Assembly: GCF_900188005.1 (NCBI RefSeq)
Contig: NZ_FZNR01000003.1
Coordinates: 124,001-188,000, forward strand
Length of the DNA: 64,000 nt
Reading direction: 5' to 3'
Origin: Actinoplanes regularis
Lineage (GTDB): Bacteria > Actinomycetota > Actinomycetes > Mycobacteriales > Micromonosporaceae
A program made the translations under genes and the position numbers. Under the pieces are notes generated by a model. The model made no database searches. It was given only the letters and a program-made list of their open reading frames with translations, and was not told the DNA's origin. Below, one piece after another: positions 26,356 to 37,179 of this stretch (position 1 is the stretch's first letter; each line of letters opens with the position of its first letter).

Positions 26356-26389
26356 CTGTGAGTCCCGCCGACCGGGGCGGGACTCACAG
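26356..26389 (-). terminator. Terminator after the DAHP synthase gene
   Basis: A perfect 14-base stem, CTGTGAGTCCCGCC (26356-26369) with 26376-26389, loop of 6, 12 bases past the stop on the minus strand. Confidence 0.8.
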
Positions 26390-26401
26390 CAGGGGGACGG
26401 G

Positions 26402-27466
26402 TCAGAGGGCCCGGCGCTTGGCGGCCGCCGCGGCGAGCCGGTCCAGCACGGTGACCGTGCCGTCCCAGCCCATGCAGGAGTCGGTGACCGACTGGCCGTA
26501 CGTCATCTCGCCGCCCAGGTCCTGCCGGCCCGGCACCAGGAAGCTCTCCAGCATGACGCCGCTGATCGCACGCTGCCCGGCCTCCATCTGCCCGGCGATG
26601 TCCTCGGCGACGATCGACTGGCGGTTGTGGTCCTTGCCGCTGTTGCCGTGCGAACAGTCGATCACCAGGCGCTCCGGCAGCCCCGCCTTGCGCAGCAGGG
26701 CCAGCGACGACTCCACGTCCGCGGCGCTGTAGTTCGGCTTGCCGCCACCGCCGCGCAGCACCAGGTGGCAGTCCGGGTTGCCGGTGGTGTGCAGGATCGC
26801 CGGGGTGCCGGAGTAGTCGATGCCGGGGAAGACGTGCTGCACCGCGGCGGCCTGGATGGCGTCGACGGCGGTGGAGACGCTGCCGTCCGGGCGGTTCTTC
26901 ATGCCGATCGGCATCGACAGGCCGGACGAGAGCTGGCGGTGCACCTGCGACTCGACGGTCCGGGCGCCGATCGCGCCCCAGGCCACGGTGTCCGCGATGT
27001 ACTGCGGGGTGATCGGGTCGAGGAACTCGACAGCGACCGGCAGGCCCCGGCCGACGACCTCGAGCAGGAGCTTGCGCGCGATCCGCAGGCCGCTGCCGAC
27101 GTCACCGGCGCCGTCCAGGGTCGGATCCATGATCAGGCCCTTCCAGCCGACCGTGGACCGCGGCTTCTCGAAGTACACCCGCATCACGATCAGCAGGTCT
27201 TCGCTGAGCCGCTCCGCCTCGACCTTCAGACGGTCGGCGTACTCGCCGGCGGCGGCGGGGTCGTGCACCGAGCATGGCCCGACCACGACCAGCAGGCGCT
27301 GATCTCGGCCGTTGAGCACATTCTCGACCTGCTTACGGCCGGCCAGCACGGTGTCGTGCATCTCGGAGGTGAGGGGCAGCTCGTGGTGCAGCAGCGCTGG
27401 GCTCATCAGCGGAACGATCTTGCCGATGCGCTGGTCGCGGACGCGCTGTACTTCGGGGGCGGTCAC
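26402..27466 (-). CDS. aroF: 3-deoxy-7-phosphoheptulonate (DAHP) synthase, class I
   Basis: A 354-residue enzyme that joins phosphoenolpyruvate and erythrose 4-phosphate in the first step of the shikimate pathway. Class I (AroFGH-type) motifs are VVGPCSVHDP, MRVYFEKPRSTVGWKG, ARTVESQVHRQLSSGLS and DCSHGNSGKDH. Length is close to the usual 350. Many actinobacteria use a class II enzyme, so this may be an additional isoenzyme. GTG 27466 follows GGAGAG. The gene sits behind a leader peptide and hairpin that look like an amino-acid attenuator, so aromatic amino acid supply probably sets its expression as well as any feedback inhibition. Confidence 0.93.
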   Translation of the reverse strand: MTAPEVQRVRDQRIGKIVPLMSPALLHHELPLTSEMHDTVLAGRKQVENVLNGRDQRLLVVVGPCSVHDPAAAGEYADRLKVEAERLSEDLLIVMRVYFEKPRSTVGWKGLIMDPTLDGAGDVGSGLRIARKLLLEVVGRGLPVAVEFLDPITPQYIADTVAWGAIGARTVESQVHRQLSSGLSMPIGMKNRPDGSVSTAVDAIQAAAVQHVFPGIDYSGTPAILHTTGNPDCHLVLRGGGGKPNYSAADVESSLALLRKAGLPERLVIDCSHGNSGKDHNRQSIVAEDIAGQMEAGQRAISGVMLESFLVPGRQDLGGEMTYGQSVTDSCMGWDGTVTVLDRLAAAAAKRRAL

Positions 27467-27524
27467 GGTGATCTCTCTCCTTCAACCGGCCCTGACGAGA
27501 GCCGGTTTGCTCGGGGCAAACAAA

Positions 27525-27550
27525 AAGGCAGCGACGCTCGTCGCTGCCTT
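27525..27550 (-). terminator. Attenuator terminator in the DAHP synthase leader
   Basis: Reading the minus strand, GGCAGCGAC pairs with GTCGCTGCC (27540-27548 with 27527-27535) round a GAGC loop and is followed by TTTTTGTTT, an intrinsic terminator placed between the leader peptide and the structural gene. An outer pairing (AGAGCCGG with CCGGCTCT) encloses it, and an upstream stem over GAGGCCGGC/GCCGGTGCCTC lies within the leader coding sequence; these are candidates for the alternative structures. Confidence 0.8.
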
Positions 27551-27575
27551 GCCGGCTCTGGCAGGGTGTCTCAGG

Positions 27576-27659
27576 TCATGCGGTCATGGCCGAGGCACCG
27601 GCGCGAGCCGGCCTCGTAAACCAATAGAAAGACCACGTCCTGGACACGCCCGCCAGCAT
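27576..27659 (-). CDS. Aromatic-rich leader peptide of the DAHP synthase attenuator
   Basis: A 27-residue open frame (ATG 27659, TGA ending 27576) with the run WSFYWF at residues 9-14: two Trp, two Phe and one Tyr in six codons, far above chance in a high-GC genome. It ends 26 bases before the terminator hairpin. Ribosome stalling at these codons when charged aromatic tRNAs are short would favour an antiterminator, as in trp and phe leaders. The ribosome site is weak; GTG at codon 5 could be the real start, leaving the aromatic run intact. Confidence 0.75.
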   Translation of the reverse strand: MLAGVSRTWSFYWFTRPARAGASAMTA

Positions 27660-27667
27660 AGCCCGAA

Positions 27668-29356
27668 TCAGGCCGCCCCAGGCAGATAAGAGGTGTGAAG
27701 TTCAGCAGTTGGGATGATCGCCTGCGGGGCGTGCGGCAGCATCACGGTGAAGATCGTCTGCCCGGGCCGGCTCTGCACACCGACCTTTCCGCGGTGCGAG
27801 CTGACCACGGCGTGCACGATCGACAGGCCGAGGCCGGTGCTGCCGGCCGCCCGGGACCGCGAGCTGTCCCCGCGGGCGAAGCGTTCGAAGATGTGCGGGA
27901 CCAGCTCAGGATTGATGCCCGGGCCGTTGTCGATCACCTGGAGCACCGCCGCGTTCGGCATGGTGCCGACCTTGACCGTGACCGTCGAGCCCTCCGGGGT
28001 GTGGGTGCGGGCGTTGGCCAGCAGGTTCGCGACCACCTGATGCAGCCGGGCGCCGTCGCCGATCACGGTGACCGGCTCGTCCGGCAGGTCGAGCTGCCAG
28101 TAGTGGCGCGGGCCGGCGGCGTGCGCGTCGCTGGTCGCGTCGACGGCCAGCATGGTCAGGTCGACCGGGTCCTGGGCGAGCGGCCGGCCGGCGTCCAGCC
28201 GGGCCAGCAGCAGCAGATCCTCGACCAGGGTGGTCATCCGCTTCGCCTCGGACTCGACCCGGCCCAGCACGTGGGCCAGCTCGTCCGGGATCGGCTGCCG
28301 GCTGCGCCGGCTCAGCTCGGCGTAGCCACGGATCGCCGCCAGCGGCGTGCGCAGCTCGTGGCTCGCGTCCGCGACGAACTGCCGGACCTGCATCTCGCTG
28401 GCGTGCCGCGCCTCCAGGGCGTTGCCGACGTGGTCAAGCATGCGGTTCAGGGCGGCGCCGACCTGGCCGACCTCGGTCCGTGGGTCAGTGTCGGCCTCGG
28501 GCACTCGCTGCGCGAGTTGCACCGCGCCGCGGTCCAGGCGGAGCTCGGCGACGCGGCTCGCGGTCGCCGCGACCCGATCAAGAGGCTTGAGGGTACGACG
28601 GATGATGAGCGCCCCCGCCCAACCCGCGATCAGCAGCGAACCCAGGATGACGCACCCGGTGAACCCGGCGACGGCGAGCAGCGTCGAGTTGGCGTCGGAG
28701 AGCGGTATCGCGAGGACGGAGTAGCCGGCATCCTGAATGTCCGAGCTGCTGCCCGGCCGGCCCGTGCGTGTCCGAACGATCGAAACTCGGTAGTTGCCAT
28801 GATTCCCGACGGAGACGGTCTCCTTCTCCTCGCCCGGATCGACCGAGAGCAGTGCGGCCATCTCCGTGTCCGTCAAATCCTGGTACTGGAAGTAAATGTA
28901 GTGACCGGAGCTCATCATTGTTGGGGTGGCCCGATTCTGAATCAGGCCACCCTCCAGCTTGGCCATCGACGAATTCAGGGTGAGATTGATCCATCCCGCT
29001 CGTGCGCCGGGCGGGAAGTTCGGGCCCTCGTCCTGGGCCGGGTCATTCGATCCGGGACCCTTCTGCCCACCCGTATTTTTGGGGATCGCACCCTGGTCCG
29101 GGCCACTGGATCCGGAATTTCGTTGCCAATCCGAACCTCTGGGGCCGCCGGCCATCAGCCGCTGGACCTCGCCCAGTCGATCGTCGATCTGGTCGTAGAG
29201 GGACTGCTTGAGGTAGAGCTCGGCGGTGCCGCCGACGACGAGGCCCAGCACCGCGAGCAGGGCGATCATGGTGGTGACCAGCCGGGTGCGCAGCGGCCAG
29301 CCCGCCGGGCTGCGCCAGCGGGCGGGGCGGGGGTGGGCCGGGTCGGCGGCGCGCAT
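27668..29356 (-). CDS. Sensor histidine kinase (PhoR/OmpR-partner type)
   Basis: A 562-residue membrane kinase. Transmembrane helices lie at about 25-48 and 225-255, enclosing an extracellular sensor domain of about 175 residues. A HAMP region follows, then HisKA with phospho-acceptor His in FVADASHELRTPLAAIRGY, and a HATPase domain with VVANLLANARTHT (N box), VIDNGPGI (G1) and GSTGLGLSIV (G2). It is encoded 3 bases after the response regulator and should phosphorylate it. The N-terminus resembles mycobacterial PhoR/TcrY-type kinases. The signal sensed is not evident. Confidence 0.92.
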   Translation of the reverse strand: MRAADPAHPRPARWRSPAGWPLRTRLVTTMIALLAVLGLVVGGTAELYLKQSLYDQIDDRLGEVQRLMAGGPRGSDWQRNSGSSGPDQGAIPKNTGGQKGPGSNDPAQDEGPNFPPGARAGWINLTLNSSMAKLEGGLIQNRATPTMMSSGHYIYFQYQDLTDTEMAALLSVDPGEEKETVSVGNHGNYRVSIVRTRTGRPGSSSDIQDAGYSVLAIPLSDANSTLLAVAGFTGCVILGSLLIAGWAGALIIRRTLKPLDRVAATASRVAELRLDRGAVQLAQRVPEADTDPRTEVGQVGAALNRMLDHVGNALEARHASEMQVRQFVADASHELRTPLAAIRGYAELSRRSRQPIPDELAHVLGRVESEAKRMTTLVEDLLLLARLDAGRPLAQDPVDLTMLAVDATSDAHAAGPRHYWQLDLPDEPVTVIGDGARLHQVVANLLANARTHTPEGSTVTVKVGTMPNAAVLQVIDNGPGINPELVPHIFERFARGDSSRSRAAGSTGLGLSIVHAVVSSHRGKVGVQSRPGQTIFTVMLPHAPQAIIPTAELHTSYLPGAA

Positions 29357-29359
29357 GGG

Positions 29360-30097
29360 TCAGTCGGCCGGTTTGAGGACGTAGCCGGCACCGCGCATGG
29401 TGTGGATCATCGGGGCGCGGCCGGCGTCGATCTTCTTGCGCAGGTACGAGATGTACAGCTCGACGACGTTGGCCTGCCCGCCGAAGTCGTAGTTCCAGAC
29501 CCGGTCCAGGATCTGCGGCTTGCTCAGCACCCGGCGCGGGTTGCGCATCAGGTAGCGCAGCAGCTCGAACTCGGTCGCGGTCAGGGTGATCAGGTCGCCG
29601 CCGCGGCGCACCTCGTGCGAGTCCTCGTCCAGGCTCAGGTCACCGACGATGAGCTGCGATTCGGTACGCATCGGGGCGTGCCCCATCCGGCGCATCAGCC
29701 CGCGCAGCCGGGCCACCACCTCTTCCAGGCTGAACGGCTTGGTGACGTAGTCGTCGCCACCGGCGGTGAGCCCGGTGATCCGGTCCTCGACCGCGTCCTT
29801 CGCGGTCAGAAAGAGCACCGGCACCTCGGGTGCCTCTCCGCGCAGCCGGCGCAGCACCTCCAGCCCGTCGATGTCCGGAAGCATCATGTCCAGGACGACG
29901 GCGTCCGGCCGGAAGTCCCGGGCCGTACGCACCGCGGTCAGCCCGTCGCCGGCGCTCTTGACCTCCCAGCCCTCGTAGCGGAGGGCCATCGAGAGGAGCT
30001 CGGCCAGCGTCGGCTCGTCATCCACCACGAGCACCCGAACCGGGGTTCCGTCCGGCCGCCGGAGTTCGGTGCTGGAGTCTGCGTTCGCCATCGTCAT
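29360..30097 (-). CDS. OmpR-family response regulator (PhoP-like)
   Basis: A 245-residue regulator. The receiver (about 19-135) has VLVVDDEPTLAELL with the acidic pair, the phospho-acceptor Asp in AVVLDMMLPDIDG, FLTAKDAVEDRI and Lys in GGDDYVTKPFSLEEVVARL. The C-terminal winged helix (about 150-243) reads LTATEFELLRYLMRNPRRVLSKPQILDRVW and ends HTMRGAGYVLKP. It is very like M. tuberculosis PhoP in wording. ATG 30097 follows AGGGGG; ATG 30091 is an alternative. It is co-transcribed with the kinase gene. Confidence 0.93.
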   Translation of the reverse strand: MTMANADSSTELRRPDGTPVRVLVVDDEPTLAELLSMALRYEGWEVKSAGDGLTAVRTARDFRPDAVVLDMMLPDIDGLEVLRRLRGEAPEVPVLFLTAKDAVEDRITGLTAGGDDYVTKPFSLEEVVARLRGLMRRMGHAPMRTESQLIVGDLSLDEDSHEVRRGGDLITLTATEFELLRYLMRNPRRVLSKPQILDRVWNYDFGGQANVVELYISYLRKKIDAGRAPMIHTMRGAGYVLKPAD

Positions 30098-30387
30098 GCC
30101 CCCTACTGTGGTGGGCGACGCTCTGCGCCGGCTTTCCATTTCCTGTGTAGCAGCTGTGAGCCTGGCGTACAGGAAGATCGTCTCCCCCGCACAGCGGGTT
30201 GATACGGCGCGCCGTCATGGTCTTCGGCATGGCCTTCCGTACGTCAAGCGTTAGCGGCATTTCTCCGCCGTTCTTCTGGGTGTTTCAGATGTTTCGCCGG
30301 GAACCGTGAGCCTCGGAACACTCGCTGTGGCCTCGATGTTGTGCAAGCGTTGGTCATTGTCGGCGGCGCGAGCGTGGGGAGCTGCAC

Positions 30388-30759
30388 GTGGATCTTCTCG
30401 AGGAGTACCGCAGGGCCAATTTCTTCTTCGAGTCCGGTGACCCGCTCGGCGCGGCCAAGCTGCTCGAACCGATAGTCGAGGCGGAGCCGCACAACACCGC
30501 GGTCCGTCAGTTACTCGCCCGGGCCTACTTCAACTCGGCCCAGCTGAGCCGCGCGGAGACGCAGCTCAGAGCACTGATCGAGCATGATCCTTCGGACCAT
30601 TACGCGCACCACGTGCTCGGCCGGACCCTGGAACGGGCCGGCCGTTTCCGTGAGGCGCTGCCGCACCTGCGGCTGGCCGTCGCGATGAAGCAGCAGACCG
30701 ACTACCAGGAGGCGCTGCGCCGCGTCGAGGCCTGGCTCGGCAAGTCGGCCGCGGAATAA
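30388..30759 (+). CDS. Tetratricopeptide-repeat protein
   Basis: A 123-residue helical protein of about three TPR units: RRANFFFESGDPLGAAKLLEPIVEAEPHNTAVRQLLARAYFNSAQLSRAETQLRALIEHDPSDHYAHHVLGRTLERAGRFREALPHLRLA carries the spaced small and aromatic residues of the repeat across positions about 8-100. TPR arrays bind other proteins. GTG 30388 follows GGGGAG. The gene ends 9 bases before the Smr gene and probably shares its transcript. No enzymatic motif. Confidence 0.85.
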   Translation: MDLLEEYRRANFFFESGDPLGAAKLLEPIVEAEPHNTAVRQLLARAYFNSAQLSRAETQLRALIEHDPSDHYAHHVLGRTLERAGRFREALPHLRLAVAMKQQTDYQEALRRVEAWLGKSAAE

Positions 30760-30768
30760 GGTCTGATC

Positions 30769-31053
30769 ATGAAGCTGAAGCTGGACCTGCACGACATCTT
30801 CAACAAGGGCCAAGAGATCGACCGGGCCCTGCGGGGGATCATCGACGAGGCGATCCAGAAGAAGGCGACCCTCGTCGAGATCATCCCGGGCAAGGGCAGC
30901 GGCGCGCTGAAGAAGAAGGTGATCCGCTTCCTCGACCAGAAGGAGATCAAGCAGCTCTACCACCGGGTGGAGAAGGACGGCGACAACTGGGGCCGCCTCT
31001 TCGTGCACTTCCGCTTCGACGCCCCGACCGGCCGCCGCGGCCGGGGTCGGTGA
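30769..31053 (+). CDS. Small MutS-related (Smr) domain protein
   Basis: A 94-residue protein made almost entirely of one Smr domain: MKLKLDLHDI gives the LDLH motif, and LVEIIPGKGSGALKKKVIRFL gives the GxGxxxLKxxV motif. Smr domains bind nucleic acids and some nick DNA or RNA. The short stand-alone form, without MutS2, is common in actinobacteria and uncharacterised. A basic tail (TGRRGRGR) may help nucleic-acid contact. It follows the TPR gene by 9 bases and converges with the M28 peptidase gene 7 bases away. Confidence 0.85.
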   Translation: MKLKLDLHDIFNKGQEIDRALRGIIDEAIQKKATLVEIIPGKGSGALKKKVIRFLDQKEIKQLYHRVEKDGDNWGRLFVHFRFDAPTGRRGRGR

Positions 31054-31060
31054 TCTCGGG

Positions 31061-33427
31061 TCAGAAGTTGTAGGTCTTGGTGACGGCGACCATCTCGCTG
31101 CTGTGCGAGCCGAGGACGCCGACGCCGGACGGACGGGCCTGGAAACCGGGCATCTCGGTGATGTTGTCGCTGGCGTCCATCGCCCGCACCTTCACCGGCC
31201 CGGTGCCGTGGATCGTCAGCACGACCTTCACCCCCTCGGCCGGTGGGGCGTGGAAGACGAAGCCGAAGCCCCACCCGCCGCCGGCGGACTTGTCGACCGG
31301 GACCGTCTGGCCGCCGATCGTGGCGCTGACGACCTGGGTCGCCGCGGCCACGTGCAGGGTGGTGAAGCGGACCGCGCGTTGCGGTTTGAGCAGCAGGCTG
31401 ACGACCCGGTCACCGTTCGCCGCCGGGACCTCGGACTCCTCGGTGACCTCCGGCGCGGGCAGGACGGCGGCCTGGGCGGGGCCGGTCCGCAACTCGGCCG
31501 CCCCGAACGCCGGCAGGGTCTCGGCCACCGGCTTCGGGTCGCCGGAGACGTACCGCGAGGTCCACTCCTGGGTGCTCGCCTCCGAACTGAGCCACTGGGC
31601 CCTGCCGGTGTCGGCGTCCAGCGCGTACATCAACTGGGTGAGCGCCGGGTGGCCGGCGTCGAACCGGTCCACGACCAGGCCGGCCACCGTGCAGGCAATC
31701 GCCACGAGCGCGGCGACCAGGGTGGCCAGCGTGCCCCTGCGGCGGGCGCGTAGCGCGGGCAGGCCCTGGACCGGCTCGGCGGACGGGTGGATCAGGTCGA
31801 TCACCGGCAGCAGCGCCAGCAGGAGCAGCACGGTCAGGAACGCGCCCGCGGCGCCCATCCCCATGCCCAGCGCGGGGAAGAGCATGACGACGGTGGGCAG
31901 CAGGATCACCACGGCGACTCCGGCGCCGACGGTGATCGCGGCGGTCGCGGCCCACTCCCGTACGAAGAGGGCCACCAGGGCGGCGAGCGCGCCGGCCAGC
32001 GCCGGCAGCGTCGCCAGGTAGGCGCCGCCCGGGGTGAGCGCGGCCAGCAGCACGCCGAGCCCGGCGAGCCAGCCCAGACCGGCGACGGCCAGCGCGGCCG
32101 CGCCGAGCCGGCGGCGCAACAGGGCGAACCAGCAGAACACCACGGCCGCGGCGATCGCGACCACCGCGACGCGGTAGAAGCCCGGACGGTACGGATCGAT
32201 CGGCAACGCTCCGTACTCCGGACGGATCAGGGTCAGCACCGTCCAGAACAGCTGGGCCAGGACCACCGAGACCACGATCGGAGCCAGCGTGAACGCCCCC
32301 GCGATGGCCAGGCGTTTCCCGGTCAGCCGGCCCCGTCGCCGGGCCAGCACGGCCAGCGCCCCGACCGCGAGCACCGCCAGCACGGCCAGCGGCCAGACCA
32401 GCCCACCCGGGTAGCGGACCAGCAGGCCGGGCACCGGGAAGTAGGTGGCGTCCCCGCCGGGGTGCCGGACCTCGTCCAGATCGATGCCGGCCAGCTCACG
32501 GGTGACCGCCAGCGCGTTCGCCCCGTGGTGCTGCAGGCTGTCGCGGTCCATCGACGACGGCAGGTCGGTGGGCGCGTGGTACACCGCCGCGCCGTCGATG
32601 TACGCCGAGTTCAGACCGGCGAAACCGGCCTCGCGGAACGACGTGAAGTCGGTGTCGTTCGGCAGCCGGCGGTAGATCTCGACGGCGAACGACGTGCCGA
32701 CCGGGTAGGGCGCGTGCGCGTACGCCCCGACCAGCTTCGCGTTCCCCTCCGAGGTCTCGAACATGATCGCCGGGCCGGAGCTGCCGCGCGCCTCCAGGTT
32801 CAGCACCACGCCGCCCTCACGGGCCAGTTCGTTCTGCCGGACGAACGCCTCGGCCCCGCAGAGGCAGGCCTCCTCGGCGTCGGTGAGCACCAGCACCACG
32901 TCGTTTCGCGGCTTGGCGCCCTTGGTCAGGGCGCGGGCCGTCTCCAGGATGGTGGAGGTGCCGGCCGCGTCGTCGTTGCCGCCCGGGCCGGTCTGCGCCG
33001 AGTCGTAGTGCGCGACCAGGAAGATCCGCCCGGTGGAGGCGCTGCCCGGGATCACCGCGACCACGTTGCGCACCCGGGCCAGGCCGGTGCCGCCCGCGCT
33101 GGCGGAGAGCTCACCGCCCTGCACCGAGACGGTGTCCTGCACCTGCGGGCTCAGGCCCAGGCCGCGCAGGGTCTCGACGAGGTAGTCGCGCACCCGGTCG
33201 TTGGCGGCGCTTCCGGCCGGGTGGGGGAGGGCGGCGATCGTACGGACGGATTGGAAGGCTCTCTCGGCGCTGAACTCGTCGGCCGGTGCGGAGGCCGGAA
33301 CCGCGGGCGGCGGCAGGATCGAGCGGACCGCGGCGAAGCCCGCCAGGGCGAGCACGGCGAGGACGGCCAGCGCGGCGAAGCCGCGCCGAGCCGGCCGGAG
33401 AAGAGCGGCGTCACGCATGGGTGACAT
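31061..33427 (-). CDS. Membrane-bound M28-family metallopeptidase
   Basis: A 788-residue protein with one N-terminal membrane segment (about 15-35), an extracellular M28 aminopeptidase-like domain (about 50-330), about eight further membrane helices (about 345-590) and a soluble C-terminal domain. The zinc site is visible as FLVAHYDSAQTGPGGNDDAAGT (His and Asp) and LTDAEEACLCGAEAFV (catalytic Glu-Glu). The layout matches the Fxna/YPL1-type membrane M28 peptidases. ATG 33427 is used; an in-frame ATG at 33418 is equally plausible because neither has a clear ribosome site. Substrate unknown. Confidence 0.88.
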   Translation of the reverse strand: MSPMRDAALLRPARRGFAALAVLAVLALAGFAAVRSILPPPAVPASAPADEFSAERAFQSVRTIAALPHPAGSAANDRVRDYLVETLRGLGLSPQVQDTVSVQGGELSASAGGTGLARVRNVVAVIPGSASTGRIFLVAHYDSAQTGPGGNDDAAGTSTILETARALTKGAKPRNDVVLVLTDAEEACLCGAEAFVRQNELAREGGVVLNLEARGSSGPAIMFETSEGNAKLVGAYAHAPYPVGTSFAVEIYRRLPNDTDFTSFREAGFAGLNSAYIDGAAVYHAPTDLPSSMDRDSLQHHGANALAVTRELAGIDLDEVRHPGGDATYFPVPGLLVRYPGGLVWPLAVLAVLAVGALAVLARRRGRLTGKRLAIAGAFTLAPIVVSVVLAQLFWTVLTLIRPEYGALPIDPYRPGFYRVAVVAIAAAVVFCWFALLRRRLGAAALAVAGLGWLAGLGVLLAALTPGGAYLATLPALAGALAALVALFVREWAATAAITVGAGVAVVILLPTVVMLFPALGMGMGAAGAFLTVLLLLALLPVIDLIHPSAEPVQGLPALRARRRGTLATLVAALVAIACTVAGLVVDRFDAGHPALTQLMYALDADTGRAQWLSSEASTQEWTSRYVSGDPKPVAETLPAFGAAELRTGPAQAAVLPAPEVTEESEVPAANGDRVVSLLLKPQRAVRFTTLHVAAATQVVSATIGGQTVPVDKSAGGGWGFGFVFHAPPAEGVKVVLTIHGTGPVKVRAMDASDNITEMPGFQARPSGVGVLGSHSSEMVAVTKTYNF

Positions 33428-33494
33428 CTAATCGTGGAGGTACGACATCCGGGTACCCGGTAGATCGATTGGCGCGTGCAATAGCGTTGTCGGA

Positions 33495-33851
33495 GTGACT
33501 ACCTCGTTCGACCCGGCCGCCGTCATCGCGGAATTCATCGACGCGGTGGCCCCCTACGACCCGCAACCGGACTCCTCGCCGGTGGCGCTGCTCGGGCTGC
33601 GCACCGCGCTCGGTGATGAGACCTTCGCCCTGAGTGATCACGTGATCCGGGCGATGTGCCGGGCCCTGGCGTCCTATCGCGACCCGGAGGATCGCGGGGA
33701 GTGCGTCGCGTGCGGCGGTCGCCACCTGGACGAGAACCTGCGCTGCCAGGAGTGCGGACGGCTGCACGGCGTCCTCGGCCAGGTGATCGCCGATCATGTC
33801 CGCCGGGTGGCGGAGGCCGCCGAGGGCGGCGCTCCCAGCGGGTCGGCGTGA
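33495..33851 (+). CDS. Small protein with a zinc-ribbon-like CxxC pair
   Basis: A 118-residue protein that I cannot assign. The N-terminal 70 residues look helical (AAVIAEFIDAV, LSDHVIRAMCRALASY). Two CxxC knuckles follow, ECVACGG and RCQECGR, 14 residues apart, which would bind one zinc ion, then a helix rich in Ala. GTG 33495 follows a short CGGAGT site. It stands alone, divergent from the M28 gene, 93 bases before the signalling operon. Nucleic-acid or protein binding through the ribbon is a guess. Confidence 0.7.
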   Translation: MTTSFDPAAVIAEFIDAVAPYDPQPDSSPVALLGLRTALGDETFALSDHVIRAMCRALASYRDPEDRGECVACGGRHLDENLRCQECGRLHGVLGQVIADHVRRVAEAAEGGAPSGSA

Positions 33852-33944
33852 AGGGTGATCACTCCGGTGGTGACCGTTGTTGTGCCGCCGCGCCCGGTGG
33901 TACACGATTCCGAGGTCACCTCTGCGTGAAGTGGGGATTCTTAG

Positions 33945-35137
33945 ATGATGGAGCGTTCGCTCGCATCCCGCACCTACGCGCTCGATCAGATGGAGCGGTT
34001 ACGGGTTCTGCTGGTCGAGGACGACGAGGGCGACGCCTTCCTGGTCAGTGAGCTGCTCAGCGAGGCCGAGGCACCGTTCGAGCTGACCGTCGCCAGCAGC
34101 CTGCGCGAGGCTCGCGACCGGGTCGCCGACGCCGAGTGCGTCCTGCTCGACCTGGGCCTGCCGGACGCCGAGGGCATCGACGGGCTCCGCAAGCTGCTGG
34201 CCGTCGCCGGCCGCGCCGCGGTCTGCGTGCTGACCGGCCGCTCCGATGAGCACCTGGGGGTCCAGGCGGTCGCCGAGGGGGCCCAGGACTACCTGGTCAA
34301 GGGCCAGGTCGACGGCGTCTGGCTGGTCCGCGCGCTGCGTTACGCGGTCGAGCGGAAGCGGGCCGACGAGGCGGCCCGCCGGCTGCGCGAGGTGGAGCTG
34401 CGCCAGGCGGAGTCGGCCCGGCTGGAACGCGGTCTGCTGCCCAAGCCGCTGATGCAGACCACCGAGGTCCTGGTCGAGACGTTCTACCGGTCCGGGCGCG
34501 CGGCCGGCCTGCTCGGCGGTGACTTCTTCGACGTGGTGCAGATCGGGGACGACCGGCTGCACGTGATCGTCGGCGACGTCTGCGGGCACGGCGTGGACGA
34601 GGCCGCGCTCGGTGTCGAGCTCCGGGTCGCCTGGCGTGCGCTGGTCCTCGCCGGGGTTCCCGAGGAGAAGGTGCTCGCCTCGCTGGAACAGGTGCTGATG
34701 ACCGAGCGGCGGGCGCGGGAGGTGTTCGCCACGGTCGCCTCGGCCACGATCGATCTGGCCGGCAACCGCGCGACGGTACGACTGGCCGGCCATCCGCCAC
34801 CGATCGTGCTCACCGGCGGCCGCGCCGCGCCGGTGCGCGCGCGTACCGGGATCGTGCTCGGGGTACGTCCTACTCCCACACCGGCTACCGAGTTGGAGTT
34901 CCCCAGCGATGACTGGTCCCTGTTGATGTACACCGACGGCCTGATCGAGGGGCGTACCGGCGTCGGCGAGGAGCGCCTGGACGTCGACGGGCTCTGCGCT
35001 CTGCTGGCCGAGCCGGCCGCCCGCGAGGTCCCGCTGACCGAGCTGCCGGGCTGGCTGGTCGACCGGGCCGACCAGGACAACGGTGGCCCGCTCACCGACG
35101 ACGTGGCGATGCTGCTGATTTCCCGGGGCGGTGGACG

Positions 35138-35141
<4 letters not shown>
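33945..35141 (+). CDS. Receiver-SpoIIE (PP2C-type) phosphatase
   Basis: A 398-residue two-domain signalling protein. The receiver (about 20-140) has LLVEDDEGDAF, the phospho-acceptor Asp in CVLLDLGLPDAEG, VLTGRSDE and Lys in DYLVKGQ. A coiled segment follows (about 145-170, DEAARRLREVELRQAE). The SpoIIE/RsbU-type phosphatase domain (about 180-395) carries the metal-binding motifs LGGDFFD, GDVCGHG, LMYTDGLIEGR and LTDDVAML. Such proteins dephosphorylate anti-sigma-factor antagonists when their receiver is phosphorylated. It overlaps the kinase gene by 4 bases (GTGA), so the kinase next door is its probable input. Confidence 0.92.
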
Positions 35142-36726
<1,585 letters not shown>

Positions 36727-36730
<4 letters not shown>

Positions 36731-37179
36731 GTATCGAACGGGAGAGTGGCACTCCGATCGAGGTCCTGTTGGTCGAGGACGATCCCGGTGACGTCCTGAT
36801 GACTCAGGAGGCGTTCGAGGAGCACAAGGTCCGGAACCGGCTGAGTGTGGTGTCCGACGGCGCCGAGGCACTGGCGTACCTGCGCCGCGAGGGTCAGTAC
36901 GCGGACGCGGTGCGCCCCGACCTGATCCTGCTCGACCTGAACCTGCCGCGGCGCGACGGCCGCGAGGTGCTCGCCGAGATCAAGAAGGACGAGGACCTGG
37001 GCCGGATCCCGGTGGTCGTGCTCACCACGTCGTCGGCCGACGAGGACATCCTGCGCAGCTACCAGTTGCACGCGAACGCGTACGTGACCAAGCCGGTGGA
37101 CTTCGAGCGGTTCATCGCGGTGATCCGGCAGATCGACGAGTTCTTCGTCAGCGTCGTGAAGTTGCCGCCGCGTGCTTGA
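36727..37179 (+). CDS. Rcp1-like single-domain response regulator
   Basis: A 150-residue receiver with no output domain: [18 protein letters not shown], phospho-acceptor Asp in [28 protein letters not shown] and Lys in [13 protein letters not shown]. The insert around [19 protein letters not shown] is typical of the Rcp1 family that works with phytochrome-like kinases. GTG 36727 overlaps the kinase stop by 4 bases. It overlaps the next gene by 8 bases. It may act as the kinase's phosphate acceptor or sink and compete with the receiver-phosphatase. Confidence 0.92.

Noticed and set aside
24541..26361. Plus-strand frame of 606 codons opposite the GT39 gene
   Set aside because: Antisense shadow: highly charged low-complexity sequence opposite a clear membrane transferase with conserved motifs.
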